Shown here: piece by piece, positions 13,635-21,708 of the stretch
Layout of the letters: every line of letters starts with the position of its first letter
Numbering within the stretch: position 1 is the stretch's first letter
Assembly: GCA_011525095.1 (NCBI GenBank)
Contig: WTIV01000185.1
Span: forward strand, 1-21,708
Direction of reading: 5' to 3'
DNA length: 21,708 bases
Origin: Methanobacteriota archaeon
GTDB taxonomy: Archaea > Thermoplasmatota > Poseidoniia > Poseidoniales > Poseidoniaceae
Position numbers and translations under genes: made by a program
Notes under the pieces: model-generated
The model's database searches: none
What the model was told of the DNA's origin: nothing
What the model saw: the letters and a program-made list of their open reading frames with translations, nothing else

Positions 13635-14804
13635 ATGGGAGGTAGTTCTAATCCACTCTCCCAAGATTCAAATCCCTCTAATTCGGTTTTAGAAATCAAT
13701 CCCAGCAACCTTTCTGGTTTGCTAAAACTCCCTCCCTCCAAAAGTCACTCAATGCGTTGGTTAACACTTGCTAGTATGGATAATAACCCCACAAGAATTT
13801 TGATGTGGGAGGTCGGGGAAGACGTCCAAGCCCTGATCGATTGCCTTTCGAGCTTGGGCATTGAGTGGGATGGTGAAGTAATGAGGGGTGGTGAATTGCG
13901 TCAGCCATCCTCAACACTCGACTGTAAAAATAGTGGAACAGCTCTCAGATTTTTAATTGGACAAGCAGCAACGTGTGATTTCAAAATAGTATTAGATGGC
14001 GACTCTAGCCTTCGAGCAAGGAGTTCCTTACTTCTTCCGGAATCACTCGGTGTTGAAGTTGCCACAAAGAGTAATGATTGCGAATATCCAATGGAAATTA
14101 CAGGGCCATTTAATCTCGAATCAGTCGAGATTGATGTTTCAAAAACCTCTCAATTTCATTCCTCTATATTGTTGATGACACCTCGGACTAATGGTTTCTC
14201 AATTACCACAAAAGGTGATGCAGTGTCCCGAAATCATTCTGAGTTAACTTGGGATTTGTGCAAAAGAACTGGTGCAGAGATTCCAGGTAAACCGTGGATT
14301 GTATCTTGCCCAGATGTAATCATCCCACCCGATGCTTCGATGATGGCATTTGCTAAATTAGCAAATCTTGGTGTTGAAAATGCTCCTGACAGTTCAGAAT
14401 CAATTGGTCATCTCCTAGACAATACCGAATTAAGGGATTCGAATGACTTAATCACGCCTATGGCGGCTTGGCTTGCTCTTGGTGAAGGTGGCACAATAAC
14501 CGGTGCAAAACACGCAGCCTACAAAGAATCGAACCGAATTACTAGGACCGCAGATTTACTTTCTCAATTTTCAATTAAGTCCACAATAAATTCTGATGGA
14601 TTGTCTATCCGAGGCGGACAACAACCAAAGAAGCCTGATGGAATTGTCAAGACGTATGACGATCATAGGATTCAGATGACTGCAATTTTGTTAGCATCCA
14701 TCTGTGGTGGATTAGTAGAAGGATCAGATTTACACAAAGTAGCTTGGCCTTCCTATCTTGACCAGCTGATTGACTGTGGCTTAGATGTGACCGTTCATCC
14801 ATGA
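13635..14804 (+). CDS. aroA: 3-phosphoshikimate 1-carboxyvinyltransferase (EPSP synthase)
   Basis: The 389-residue enzyme joins phosphoenolpyruvate to shikimate 3-phosphate in aromatic amino acid synthesis. Family motifs seen in order are LPPSKSHSMRW (phosphate-binding Lys-Ser and Arg), LDCKNSGTALRFL in place of the usual LGNAGTAMR, and the QFHSSILLM segment near 175. PPDASMMAFA comes next, then DSNDLITPMAAW, which contains the catalytic Asp region, KESNRI and YDDHRIQMT. The length is slightly short of bacterial AroA but within the archaeal range. The first 20 residues are Ser/Asn-rich and may be a non-homologous tail; AAGGGC stands just before ATG 13635. The 3' end overlaps mutL by 10 bases on the opposite strand. 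Confidence 0.93.
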   Translation: MGGSSNPLSQDSNPSNSVLEINPSNLSGLLKLPPSKSHSMRWLTLASMDNNPTRILMWEVGEDVQALIDCLSSLGIEWDGEVMRGGELRQPSSTLDCKNSGTALRFLIGQAATCDFKIVLDGDSSLRARSSLLLPESLGVEVATKSNDCEYPMEITGPFNLESVEIDVSKTSQFHSSILLMTPRTNGFSITTKGDAVSRNHSELTWDLCKRTGAEIPGKPWIVSCPDVIIPPDASMMAFAKLANLGVENAPDSSESIGHLLDNTELRDSNDLITPMAAWLALGEGGTITGAKHAAYKESNRITRTADLLSQFSIKSTINSDGLSIRGGQQPKKPDGIVKTYDDHRIQMTAILLASICGGLVEGSDLHKVAWPSYLDQLIDCGLDVTVHP

Positions 14805-16696
14805 CGTCCAAAGTGATGGTCAAGAGCGTTCAGCGGGATTCTCATCGCAGTAGGCCTACCATGCACGCAAGCCCACGGATTTGGGATTCTACGCATATCG
14901 TCTAGCAACCTTCTCATTTGCGATAAATTCAGTTTATCATTTGCTTTTACTGCACCTCTACAGGCGTTTAGGAATGCGAGATGGTCTTTCCTTGCTTCGA
15001 TTGTCTCAATCGGAGCACCATCCTCAGTCATATCTAGAAGTATATCGTGGATAAAGGGCTCTAATTCACTTGCTGAAAGTAGTGCTGGGGCGCTGATTAT
15101 GCTATATCCCGCTGCGTTCTTTTGTATTACAAATCCAATGTCAGTAAGATCTCCAATTCTCGCTTCAAGCCTTGCTATCTGTCTAACATCAAGTTCCAAG
15201 GGCACTGGTGTGATTCTTTCTTGAGGCTGCCAAAGTGACTCGTCATATCTCAGTCTCTCATAACGTACTCTTTCGTGTAACGCGTGCTGGTCGATTAGAA
15301 GCAACTCCTCTCCAGCCTGTACGAGGATGTAAGAATCAGCGAATTGAGCCAACGGCTCCATCTCAGGTAAATCATTGATAACAGGGCCCAATGGTTCAGT
15401 CTTGTCGATATCCTCTGTATCAAAACCTGCATGCCGGTGTAGATTTCTTTCACCAAGAGATAAAGCAGGCGATATTGGTTTGATACCGGTGATGGTTTTT
15501 TGCGATGATTCAGGTTGGGAAATTGGCCTGGGTTTCTCCTTCTTTTTCACTTCAAGTGGCTTTTCGCCAGTCAAAGAGATTTGAGCTGACTGTGCCCATG
15601 CTGGTTTCTCAACAACTCTTTTTTCTTCCGTATCTGGTGACAAAGAAGTAATTCCTGTTATTCCACCACTGGATTCAGGCTCTGTAGGAGTAGATTCCAG
15701 GGTATAGGCAATCGAACGTTCCAATCTTTCGAGCACTCGCCAAGAATTTTTCAGACGGACCTCCCTCTTTGTTGGATGTACGTTTACATCTACTTCACCT
15801 CTAGGCAATTCCAACATTAATACGGCAACTGGATGTCTGCCCTGCATCAGCCTTGTTCTGTATCCTCTGCGAATCGATTGCAAAAACGGCTGAGCCGCTA
15901 CGGGCCTTCCGTTAATCAAGATGTGAATATCATCACCTTTGCCCCTCGTAATATCAGGAGTTGATATCCATCCGCTCCAACTTTCTTCTCCGGGCGCATC
16001 AGAGTCAGTAGGCGGAGACGAAATTGGAATCATTTTACCTGCTTGTCTACCCAGAACATCGTACAACCTATCTTCGATATCCTCGACTGCGGGGACTTCT
16101 AGAATCGTCTTTTCATCACTGATTAATCTGAAGCCTACTTCAGGATGACTGATTGCGTGAGATACTACAACGTCTACAACCCTGCTTGTTTCAGTTGCTG
16201 GCCTTCTTTGGAATGCCAGCCTTGCAGGCTGTTTAGCAAAAATATTCGAGACTTCGATTACCGTTCCTTCGGCAATTCCAATCGGTTGAATTGCCGATTT
16301 GTCTCCGTTATCCATCATTATTTGACGGCCTTCAGTATTTGCAGGCCTGCTAGATATTGTCAGTTTGCTTACCATACCAATGCTTGCAAGTGCTTCGCCT
16401 CTAAAGCCCAGTGTTCCAATCTCGGCTAAGTCGCTCTCAGTAGACAACTTACTGGTAGCGTGTCTATCTAGCGATAGAGGTAAATCTTCTTCATGAATTC
16501 CAGAACCATTATCGGAGATGCGAATTAAATCAAATCCACCTCTTTCAATCTCTACAGTGATGTTATTCGAGCCTGCATCAATCGAATTTTCGACCAACTC
16601 TTTCACGACTTGCGCAGGTCTTTCTACAACCTCTCCTGCTGCAATGTGGCCAATAGTCCGTTCATCGAGTTGCTTAATTCTAGAAGGATTGCTCAT
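14795..16696 (-). CDS. mutL: DNA mismatch repair protein MutL with endonuclease motif
   Basis: The 633-residue protein is the second component of methyl-independent mismatch repair. The N-terminal GHKL ATPase has VKELVENSIDAG (Glu36 and Asn37 catalytic), DNGSGI at 62-67 and GFRGEAL at 97-103; the transducer has NVHPTKREVR. A variable linker (about 340-450) is Pro/Glu/Ser-rich. The C-terminal domain carries the nicking motif DQHALHERVRYE, which fits DQHA(x)2E(x)4E, from 469, ACRGAVKA at 578-585 and CVHGRP at 610-615. It therefore resembles bacterial MutL that cuts DNA itself rather than E. coli MutL, which needs MutH. Its ATG overlaps the mutS stop by four bases. This system is uncommon in archaea and is usually ascribed to transfer from bacteria. 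Confidence 0.95.
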   Translation of the reverse strand: MSNPSRIKQLDERTIGHIAAGEVVERPAQVVKELVENSIDAGSNNITVEIERGGFDLIRISDNGSGIHEEDLPLSLDRHATSKLSTESDLAEIGTLGFRGEALASIGMVSKLTISSRPANTEGRQIMMDNGDKSAIQPIGIAEGTVIEVSNIFAKQPARLAFQRRPATETSRVVDVVVSHAISHPEVGFRLISDEKTILEVPAVEDIEDRLYDVLGRQAGKMIPISSPPTDSDAPGEESWSGWISTPDITRGKGDDIHILINGRPVAAQPFLQSIRRGYRTRLMQGRHPVAVLMLELPRGEVDVNVHPTKREVRLKNSWRVLERLERSIAYTLESTPTEPESSGGITGITSLSPDTEEKRVVEKPAWAQSAQISLTGEKPLEVKKKEKPRPISQPESSQKTITGIKPISPALSLGERNLHRHAGFDTEDIDKTEPLGPVINDLPEMEPLAQFADSYILVQAGEELLLIDQHALHERVRYERLRYDESLWQPQERITPVPLELDVRQIARLEARIGDLTDIGFVIQKNAAGYSIISAPALLSASELEPFIHDILLDMTEDGAPIETIEARKDHLAFLNACRGAVKANDKLNLSQMRRLLDDMRRIPNPWACVHGRPTAMRIPLNALDHHFGRHG

Positions 16697-19314
16697 CTCC
16701 TACCCTCCAGAATTTTTTGTAAATCGTATATCGCCTCGTGTGCTTGTCTTGGGCTCATTGAATCCGGGTCAATTTCTGCCAATGCCTTCTTGACTTCTTC
16801 TGCAATTGGGTCTTTTTCGACCCTGACTTGTGGCTGGCCAACGAAACCAAGCAGTGATGACTGGCCAGCACTGCGTGCCGTAGGTGCGCCTTTTTCTCCA
16901 GCCTTTGCACCATGGGCTTGCCTTTCTAAGAATCCAAGCAGATCATTTGACCGCTCTACAACATGCCGGGGCAGTCCCGCCAGAGCAGCGACTTGAACTC
17001 CGTATGAATCGTCACATGGTCCATCTGCAACAGTGTGTAGGAATTTCAATTCTCCGTCGGATTCAGCGACCTGAACATGAACATTCACCAGGCCAGGTGC
17101 TTCTCCTTCCAATCCGATGAGTTGGTGATAGTGCGTTGCAAATAACGTTCTTCCATGTATTCTGTTACAGATATCTTCTGTTACCGACCAAGCGATTGAT
17201 AGTCCATCAAACGTCGAAGTACCTCTTCCAATTTCGTCAAGCAAAATCAAAGATTTATCTGTAGCCCTCTTTAGAATGTGGGCCACCTCCATCATTTCCA
17301 TCATAAATGTAGAACGCCCTCTCCTGATGTCATCAGACGCTCCAACTCTCGTGAAAATCCTGTCAACCAAGCCAACATGAGCGCTGTCTGCGGGGACGAA
17401 AGAACCAGCTTGAGCGAGGACAGATAGCAATGCGGCACATCTCAAATGAGTTGATTTACCGCCCATATTGGGGCCGGTTATCAACAGGAATTTCCGTTTT
17501 TTATCCAATTTTATGTCATTGGGAACAAATCCAGACTGCACCTCAAGAACAGGATGACGTAGTCCCTTTGCAATCAGTCTAGAATCATCGTAGATTACAG
17601 GTCTAGTCCATGAACGGTTTCGGGCGATTTCAGCAAAGCACTGAAGGGTGTCTATTTGCGCTACGCAAGAACTAATCATGCCCAGAGTCCGTGATTTTTC
17701 TTTGCATCTGTCTCTCAAATCTCTGAACATGTTATACTCTATTGCATTCGCTTTTGTCGCCGCTGTAACCAACTTGTCCTCCCACTCGACAAGTTCGTCC
17801 GTGACATACCTGTTTCCATTGGTCATTTGCTGTCTTCTATTCCAATCCTCTGGGACCTTTCCAAGATGTGTTTTTGTGACTTCGATATACCAACCGATTT
17901 GTCTGTTATGTCTGACTTTGAGAGATGGGATATCCAATCTTGCTCTTTCCCTAATTTCTAGGTCTTTGAACCACTTATGTCCGACAGCAGCAGCATCTCT
18001 CAAGTCATCCAGTTTCTTGTCAATACCCTCTCTAATTATTCCTCCATCTCTCATTGAGAGAGGTTGTTCATCATTCAGGTTTGCTTGGATGTCGATTCGC
18101 ATTGTCTCGAGCACATCTAAATCGTTGGATAATTTGTTCAACAACGAGTCGTCGACCTCACTGCAAATTGACTTCAATCTAGGCATCCTTTCAAGGGCTA
18201 GCCCGATGGCTACAAGGTCACGACCTCCCGATCGATTGTAGGATAACTGTGTGGCCAGTCTTTCCATGTCTCTTAGTCCCTTGAGACATTCCCTCAAATC
18301 ATCTAGCCTTCTTGATGACCTCGCGATTGACGCAACAGCATCTTGCCTCTCTTCAATCGCTTCTTTTTGTGCAAGGGGCCTCAATATCCATTGCTTCAAT
18401 GTCCTTCTTCCCATTGACGTGCGACACTTATCTATCGCACCGATTAGAGAACCTTCTTTTTCTCCAGATAGAGTTTGAGTTAACTCCAGATTTCTGAGAG
18501 TAGTTTGGTCTAGAATCATGTTTCCATCAGGCTGCATAATCTCGACTTCTTTGAAATCGATTGAATCGACGATGTGCATTGCTGCAAGATAATCAGCCGC
18601 GAGTCCTGCAGCTTCCATTGCAAGCGGAGAATCTCCAAGGTCAATGTGTCCTAAGTCAGCAACTTCGAGTATACTTTTCAAGGCATCTTGCCCTTTTCGA
18701 TTTGAGGAAGAATGTTGTGAAAGAGTTACTCCATCTAGTTGGGAAATCACAGCCCTAAGACTCTCTTTTTCTGCATCTCTTGGTGAGAAAATCAATTCTT
18801 TTGGATTACTGCGCAATAAATCATCAAGCAGTCTAGACCATCTTTCATCGCCATGATGCTCCATTGTCCAGACGTGACCTGTTGATGCGTCAAGTATCGC
18901 TAGCCCTAATCCGTCACTCTTGATTGAGATGGCTGCCAAACCTGCAACATCATCCGTGCCGATCAGACTTTCCTCGTAAAGGGAACCGGGCGTGTAGACT
19001 CTTGTAACCACTCTTTCCAGTAGTTTAGCACCTTCTCTGAGTTCTTCTTCTTGTTCAGCAACACATACTTTGTAACCGGCTTGCAACATAACTCTGAGGT
19101 TATCTTCAAGCGCATGCCAAGGAAATCCTGCCATTGGAATTGGTTCTGCAGCCTTCTTGTCCCTGCTGGTTAGGGCAAGCCCAAGCACCTCTGATGCGAC
19201 CACCGCATCGTCATGGAATTGTTCGTAGAAATCACCCATGCGGAAGAAGAGTACTGAATCTGAGTGTTCAGTTTTGATGTCCATATACTGGTCCATCATC
19301 CCTCTCTTCGCCAT
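16693..19314 (-). CDS. mutS: DNA mismatch recognition protein MutS (MutS1 type)
   Basis: The 873-residue protein detects mismatches. The N-terminal domain has GDFYEQF, whose Phe29-x-Glu31 pair is the residue set that wedges into the mismatch, so this is true MutS1 rather than an anti-recombination homologue. Connector, core and clamp regions follow. The ATPase has GPNMGGKST from 614, LILLDEIGRGTSTFDG near 689-704 and the ATHYHQL switch. A Gln-containing QSSLLGFV motif in the C-terminal tail resembles a sliding-clamp box. ATG 19314 (MAKRGMMDQY) is preferred over ATG 19353, because family members start there and the candidate promoter would place transcription start inside the longer form. No strong ribosome site is seen for it. 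mutL follows with a four-base overlap. Confidence 0.95.
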   Translation of the reverse strand: MAKRGMMDQYMDIKTEHSDSVLFFRMGDFYEQFHDDAVVASEVLGLALTSRDKKAAEPIPMAGFPWHALEDNLRVMLQAGYKVCVAEQEEELREGAKLLERVVTRVYTPGSLYEESLIGTDDVAGLAAISIKSDGLGLAILDASTGHVWTMEHHGDERWSRLLDDLLRSNPKELIFSPRDAEKESLRAVISQLDGVTLSQHSSSNRKGQDALKSILEVADLGHIDLGDSPLAMEAAGLAADYLAAMHIVDSIDFKEVEIMQPDGNMILDQTTLRNLELTQTLSGEKEGSLIGAIDKCRTSMGRRTLKQWILRPLAQKEAIEERQDAVASIARSSRRLDDLRECLKGLRDMERLATQLSYNRSGGRDLVAIGLALERMPRLKSICSEVDDSLLNKLSNDLDVLETMRIDIQANLNDEQPLSMRDGGIIREGIDKKLDDLRDAAAVGHKWFKDLEIRERARLDIPSLKVRHNRQIGWYIEVTKTHLGKVPEDWNRRQQMTNGNRYVTDELVEWEDKLVTAATKANAIEYNMFRDLRDRCKEKSRTLGMISSCVAQIDTLQCFAEIARNRSWTRPVIYDDSRLIAKGLRHPVLEVQSGFVPNDIKLDKKRKFLLITGPNMGGKSTHLRCAALLSVLAQAGSFVPADSAHVGLVDRIFTRVGASDDIRRGRSTFMMEMMEVAHILKRATDKSLILLDEIGRGTSTFDGLSIAWSVTEDICNRIHGRTLFATHYHQLIGLEGEAPGLVNVHVQVAESDGELKFLHTVADGPCDDSYGVQVAALAGLPRHVVERSNDLLGFLERQAHGAKAGEKGAPTARSAGQSSLLGFVGQPQVRVEKDPIAEEVKKALAEIDPDSMSPRQAHEAIYDLQKILEGRR

Positions 19315-19365
19315 CCGTACACATCCATCGCTTGCGCTAGGCTTGTAGCACATTTGAGGGGGTTC

Positions 19366-19372
19366 GTAAATA
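19366..19372 (-). promoter_or_regulatory. Candidate TATA element for the mutS-mutL operon
   Basis: On the minus strand TATTTAC lies upstream of mutS. With archaeal spacing the transcript would begin near 19343, giving a leader of about 29 bases to ATG 19314 and excluding ATG 19353. Position and composition are the only support. Confidence 0.3.
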
Positions 19373-19416
19373 CTGCCCTTAGTTTATGTTGACGAAGTTG
19401 ATTGATTGAACAAAAA

Positions 19417-20562
19417 TCAGAAAACTTCTCCCTTACGTATGGCATCGGTGATATTCCAACCCATGATAGATAAAATCAGTAGAGAAACAAGAATAAATCC
19501 GAGGTCTAAAATTCCTCTAAGGCTAGTTATTGAAGTCCTAGCATTGCTATCTATAGAGAATGCAGAAATTTCGTCAGAATAATCTGAGCCATGGACAGAA
19601 ATCATTCCATCTTCATCGCATGTAGCATATGTTGGGATAATTTCCAACGGCTCGGGTAATTTCTCGACAGTGATTTCACTTCCGGAAACAATTGCGACAG
19701 TTTTGGAGCCGATATCACCGAATAGCCATACCTTCCCGTTCTTATCATCGGTTGCAACTCGGCTCGAGATCCCAATTGCTTCAACACTCTTTTCAGAGAT
19801 TAGGTAAGTATCTGAAGTTCCGGTTGCTATGTAACCATCTGGGGTTTCGAATAAGCCATGAATCACACCTTCTCCTCCAACGTGAACAACCTCTATCGCA
19901 GGAGCTGCAATACCGTCCCAGGTAGCCTCAATAATCAATTCATATTTTGGCGGAGATGCAGGATTGGAGCCCAGCCAATTAGGTGGCGCTTGCCAAGAAC
20001 CACCGATCAACCATCCTTCCTCGGTTGGAATGATAGTTTCCAGATACATAGTCTCCTCAAATTCACTAACAACAGGTTGTGGATTTGAATCGCCATACCA
20101 CATCGCAGCGAGAGAGTCACTTGTTCCGTCCTGTACGATTAGAAGTAATGCCAAGCCATTACCCGAGATTTGAGATGCAGTGAGGTTTTCTCCAATGCTA
20201 AACTGACACCATTCTGTATCACACTCGTCTCCTCCGTCTCCAATGAAAGCCACCATCCCTTCAGTCCCGAGGCATGCTAGTGTCAAATCTCCATACTCTT
20301 CTAGACAAGTAGCGTACTGTGCTGAGTTTTCTTGACCTTTGTAATTGATGATATTCCCATCTTCGCTCTGGTACAAAACAGAATCATCTGTTGAGTCCAT
20401 TACAAGTCCATTGACTCCCAACGAACTTCCTTCTTGTACACCGGACAAATCGCTCGACCAATCGATTAATATTGAGCCAATAATCACGATTATACTGAAG
20501 ATTGCGAAAGATAGCCATTGATGCTCAGATTCTTCTTCAAGTAGCCTGCGCCAGCCTGACAT
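19417..20562 (-). CDS. Bitopic membrane protein with large extracytoplasmic beta-rich domain
   Basis: This 381-residue protein is not recognised by family. It has a short charged N-terminus, a membrane helix at about 16-34, roughly 310 mostly beta-strand, Gly/Ser/Asp/Glu-rich residues, and a second hydrophobic helix near 350-372 followed by a basic tail. Repeated strand-turn segments (for example SVLYQSEDGNIINY, GYIATGTSDTYLI and GKVWLFGDIGS) look like blades of a beta-propeller. Several cysteines (TCLEEYGDLTLAC, ECDTEWC) could form disulphides outside the cell. With both ends inside, the domain would face outward. ATG 20562 has GAGG four bases upstream. A gap of about 100 bases with a candidate promoter separates it from mutS. 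It is divergent from uL16. Confidence 0.7.
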   Translation of the reverse strand: MSGWRRLLEEESEHQWLSFAIFSIIVIIGSILIDWSSDLSGVQEGSSLGVNGLVMDSTDDSVLYQSEDGNIINYKGQENSAQYATCLEEYGDLTLACLGTEGMVAFIGDGGDECDTEWCQFSIGENLTASQISGNGLALLLIVQDGTSDSLAAMWYGDSNPQPVVSEFEETMYLETIIPTEEGWLIGGSWQAPPNWLGSNPASPPKYELIIEATWDGIAAPAIEVVHVGGEGVIHGLFETPDGYIATGTSDTYLISEKSVEAIGISSRVATDDKNGKVWLFGDIGSKTVAIVSGSEITVEKLPEPLEIIPTYATCDEDGMISVHGSDYSDEISAFSIDSNARTSITSLRGILDLGFILVSLLILSIMGWNITDAIRKGEVF

Positions 20563-20634
20563 CGTGCCTCGCTAACCACAGCCCAAACATGACCTTTACC
20601 CCTATAGCAAGCAAAAAAATGCAATCGGTATGGT

Positions 20635-20642
20635 CATATAGG
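20635..20642 (+). promoter_or_regulatory. Candidate TATA element for the uL16 gene
   Basis: CATATAGG lies 37-44 bases before ATG 20679. A start site about 26 bases downstream gives a very short leader that just includes the GGAGGT ribosome site at 20666-20671. A second candidate, CCTATAGC near 20600, would give a longer leader; the two cannot be separated by reading alone. Confidence 0.3.
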
Positions 20643-20678
20643 GACGGTGGGTCGCAAACTCGCCCGGAGGTATCAAGC

Positions 20679-21218
20679 ATGGCACGTAAGCCCGCAAAGA
20701 TGTACCGCAGACTGAAAGGTCCAGCATATACTCGACGCAAGTATATCGGTGGTGTTCCAAACAACAGAATTATGCAATTCCACGTTGGAAACCGCCGTGC
20801 TGCTGAGACAGGTCAGTTCCTAATGGAACTGAACCTCATCGCAGATGAGTCTTGCCAAATCAGGCACACAGCTCTGGAAGCAGCGCGTGTTATCTCCAAC
20901 TCAACCATTCGTAAGGTGGCTGGTGCGCAGAACTATGCTCTGAGAATCCACACTTACCCTCATCACGTTCTAAGAGAGAACAAGCAGGCAACTGGTGCAG
21001 GTGCTGACCGTGTATCTCAAGGTATGAGATGTGCATTCGGTAAGAATGTTGGAACCGCAGCTAGAGTAAAGCGTGGCCAAAGAATCATCTCACTCAAGTT
21101 CACTCCAGAACACTACCTAGTCGCTAAAGACGCTCTTCGCAAGGCTAGCATGAAGTTCCCAACTCCATGCACCACCAAGCTAATCTCTGGACACGAGCAC
21201 GTCAAGGGACTTGTTTGA
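20679..21218 (+). CDS. rpl10e: Large-subunit ribosomal protein uL16 (archaeal L10e)
   Basis: The 179-residue protein is the archaeal/eukaryotic form of uL16, which binds near the tRNA channel and 5S RNA region of the large subunit. The opening MARKPAKMYRRLKGPAYTRR, the centre ALRIHTYPHHVLRENK, and GADRVSQGMRCAFGKNVGTAARV are diagnostic, and the length is normal. GGAGGT (20666-20671) precedes ATG 20679 by seven bases and fixes the start; the frame is open upstream but that part has no family similarity. It has its own likely promoter in the gap to the divergent membrane protein gene. Confidence 0.97.
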   Translation: MARKPAKMYRRLKGPAYTRRKYIGGVPNNRIMQFHVGNRRAAETGQFLMELNLIADESCQIRHTALEAARVISNSTIRKVAGAQNYALRIHTYPHHVLRENKQATGAGADRVSQGMRCAFGKNVGTAARVKRGQRIISLKFTPEHYLVAKDALRKASMKFPTPCTTKLISGHEHVKGLV

Positions 21219-21222
21219 TACA

Positions 21223-21261
21223 CGACCTTTGGTCGATATTGCATTCGCCTCTAATGGGCGA
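21223..21261 (+). terminator. Two short hairpins after uL16
   Basis: CGACC-TTT-GGTCG (21223-21235) and TCGCC-7 bases-GGCGA (21245-21261) are two five-base-pair stems in the 110-base gap between uL16 and ABCE1. The second is followed by a short ATTT run. They may terminate or process the uL16 transcript, but archaeal termination does not require such hairpins. Confidence 0.3.
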
Positions 21262-21328
21262 TTTAGGCCATATTCAACCGGCTGATTGATGAACATAATA
21301 TTCAACGAAACAACTAGGGGGGATTATT

Positions 21329-21708
21329 TTGCGAGTAGCAGTTCTGAAGGAAGACAATTGTCAACCAAAGAAATGCATGGATGAATGTATGACATTCTGT
21401 CCCCCTGTAAGGAATGGGCAAGAATGCGTTGTCATGGATGAATCAACAGGCAAACCGCATATCTCTGAGTCGCTTTGTATCGGGTGTGGAATTTGTGTAA
21501 ACAAGTGCCCTCATGACGCATTAATAATTACTCAATTACCTGCTGAATTGGAAAGTGATATGATACACAGGTACTCATTGAACGGATTCAGGCTATTCAG
21601 GTTACCAACTCCATCAAAGGAATCTGTTGTTGGTATACTCGGACCCAACGGTATGGGTAAGTCTACAGCTTTCAATATCCTAAGTGGTTCAATAATCCCA
21701 AACCTGGG
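21329..21708 (+). CDS. ABCE1 / Rli1 ribosome recycling ATPase, N-terminal part (3' end outside the window)
   Basis: About 126 residues are present. ABCE1 splits ribosomes after termination and is essential in archaea and eukaryotes. The N-terminal double [4Fe-4S] domain is complete: QPKKCMDECMTFCPPVRNG, then the LCIGCGICVNKCP ferredoxin motif. It is followed by the strand leading into the first nucleotide-binding domain, whose Walker A GPNGMGKST is intact. The start is TTG at 21329, giving MRVAVLKEDNCQPKKC, the family N-terminus; AGGGGGGA (21316-21323) supplies the ribosome site. A TATA-like CATATT at about 21268 would fit as promoter. No disruption is seen before the window ends. Confidence 0.95.
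   Translation, partial: MRVAVLKEDNCQPKKCMDECMTFCPPVRNGQECVVMDESTGKPHISESLCIGCGICVNKCPHDALIITQLPAELESDMIHRYSLNGFRLFRLPTPSKESVVGILGPNGMGKSTAFNILSGSIIPNL

Noticed and set aside
17648..18241. Plus-strand open frame of 197 codons opposite mutS
   Set aside because: It is antisense to the MutS core and clamp region; the translation is Ser/Leu-rich low-complexity with no family resemblance.
20502..20678. N-terminal extension of uL16 through the upstream open frame
   Set aside because: The extension overlaps the divergent membrane protein gene, has no family similarity, and GGAGGT places the start at 20679.

Overview
The window is a gene-dense piece of an archaeal chromosome. Archaeal markers are an RPA large subunit followed by its associated protein, a polyprenyl synthase and geranylgeranyl reductase pair for ether lipids, ribosomal protein uL16 in its archaeal L10e form, ABCE1 (Rli1), and a type IV pilin with the archaeal AVSPVIA-type N-terminus. 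These sit beside bacterial-type genes (MutS1 with endonuclease MutL) and Tad-like pilus genes. GC is in the low-to-mid forties by eye. The mix fits an uncultured marine euryarchaeon of the Marine Group II/III type (Poseidoniales or relatives). That placement is an inference; no 16S gene is present.

Layout. Bases 2-424 are the 3' end of a TldD/PmbA-family gene. From 604 to 6219, all on the plus strand, come RPA, the RPA-associated protein, a small protein with a phage-tail-adaptor-like pattern, two single T2SSF-domain membrane proteins and a CpaF/TadA-type ATPase. The last four form a tight pilus-type cluster. On the minus strand, 6216-7928 encodes a large protein with three SAP-like repeats; it diverges from a small alpha-helical protein (8103-8726). 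At 8727-9866 (minus) lies a divergent homologue of porphobilinogen deaminase that has lost the motifs needed for catalysis. At 9945-12030 (plus) a polyprenyl diphosphate synthase and a geranylgeranyl reductase form a lipid operon, followed by an archaeal pilin (12114-12593). MoaA (minus) and AroA (plus) diverge from about 13.6 kb. The mutS-mutL operon (minus, 14795-19314) follows, then a bitopic surface protein (minus, to 20562), ribosomal protein uL16 (plus) and the first 380 bases of ABCE1 (plus), cut by the window end.

How the parts relate. RPA and its partner protect single-stranded DNA; MutS and MutL repair mismatches, and the MutS tail carries a motif that looks adapted to PCNA. The ATPase and T2SSF proteins plus the separate pilin could make a surface filament. 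The prenyl synthase and reductase supply and saturate lipid chains. uL16 and ABCE1 belong to translation.

Sequence-level features worth attention: a 32-codon open frame with the best Shine-Dalgarno sequence in the window, ending inside the RPA start; the degenerate deaminase; the tail-adaptor-like small protein; four convergent gene pairs whose 3' ends overlap or abut; and recurrent GAGGTG ribosome sites that create false GTG starts. No tRNA, rRNA, CRISPR array, insertion sequence or integrase was seen. No gene-free stretch exceeds about 180 bases.
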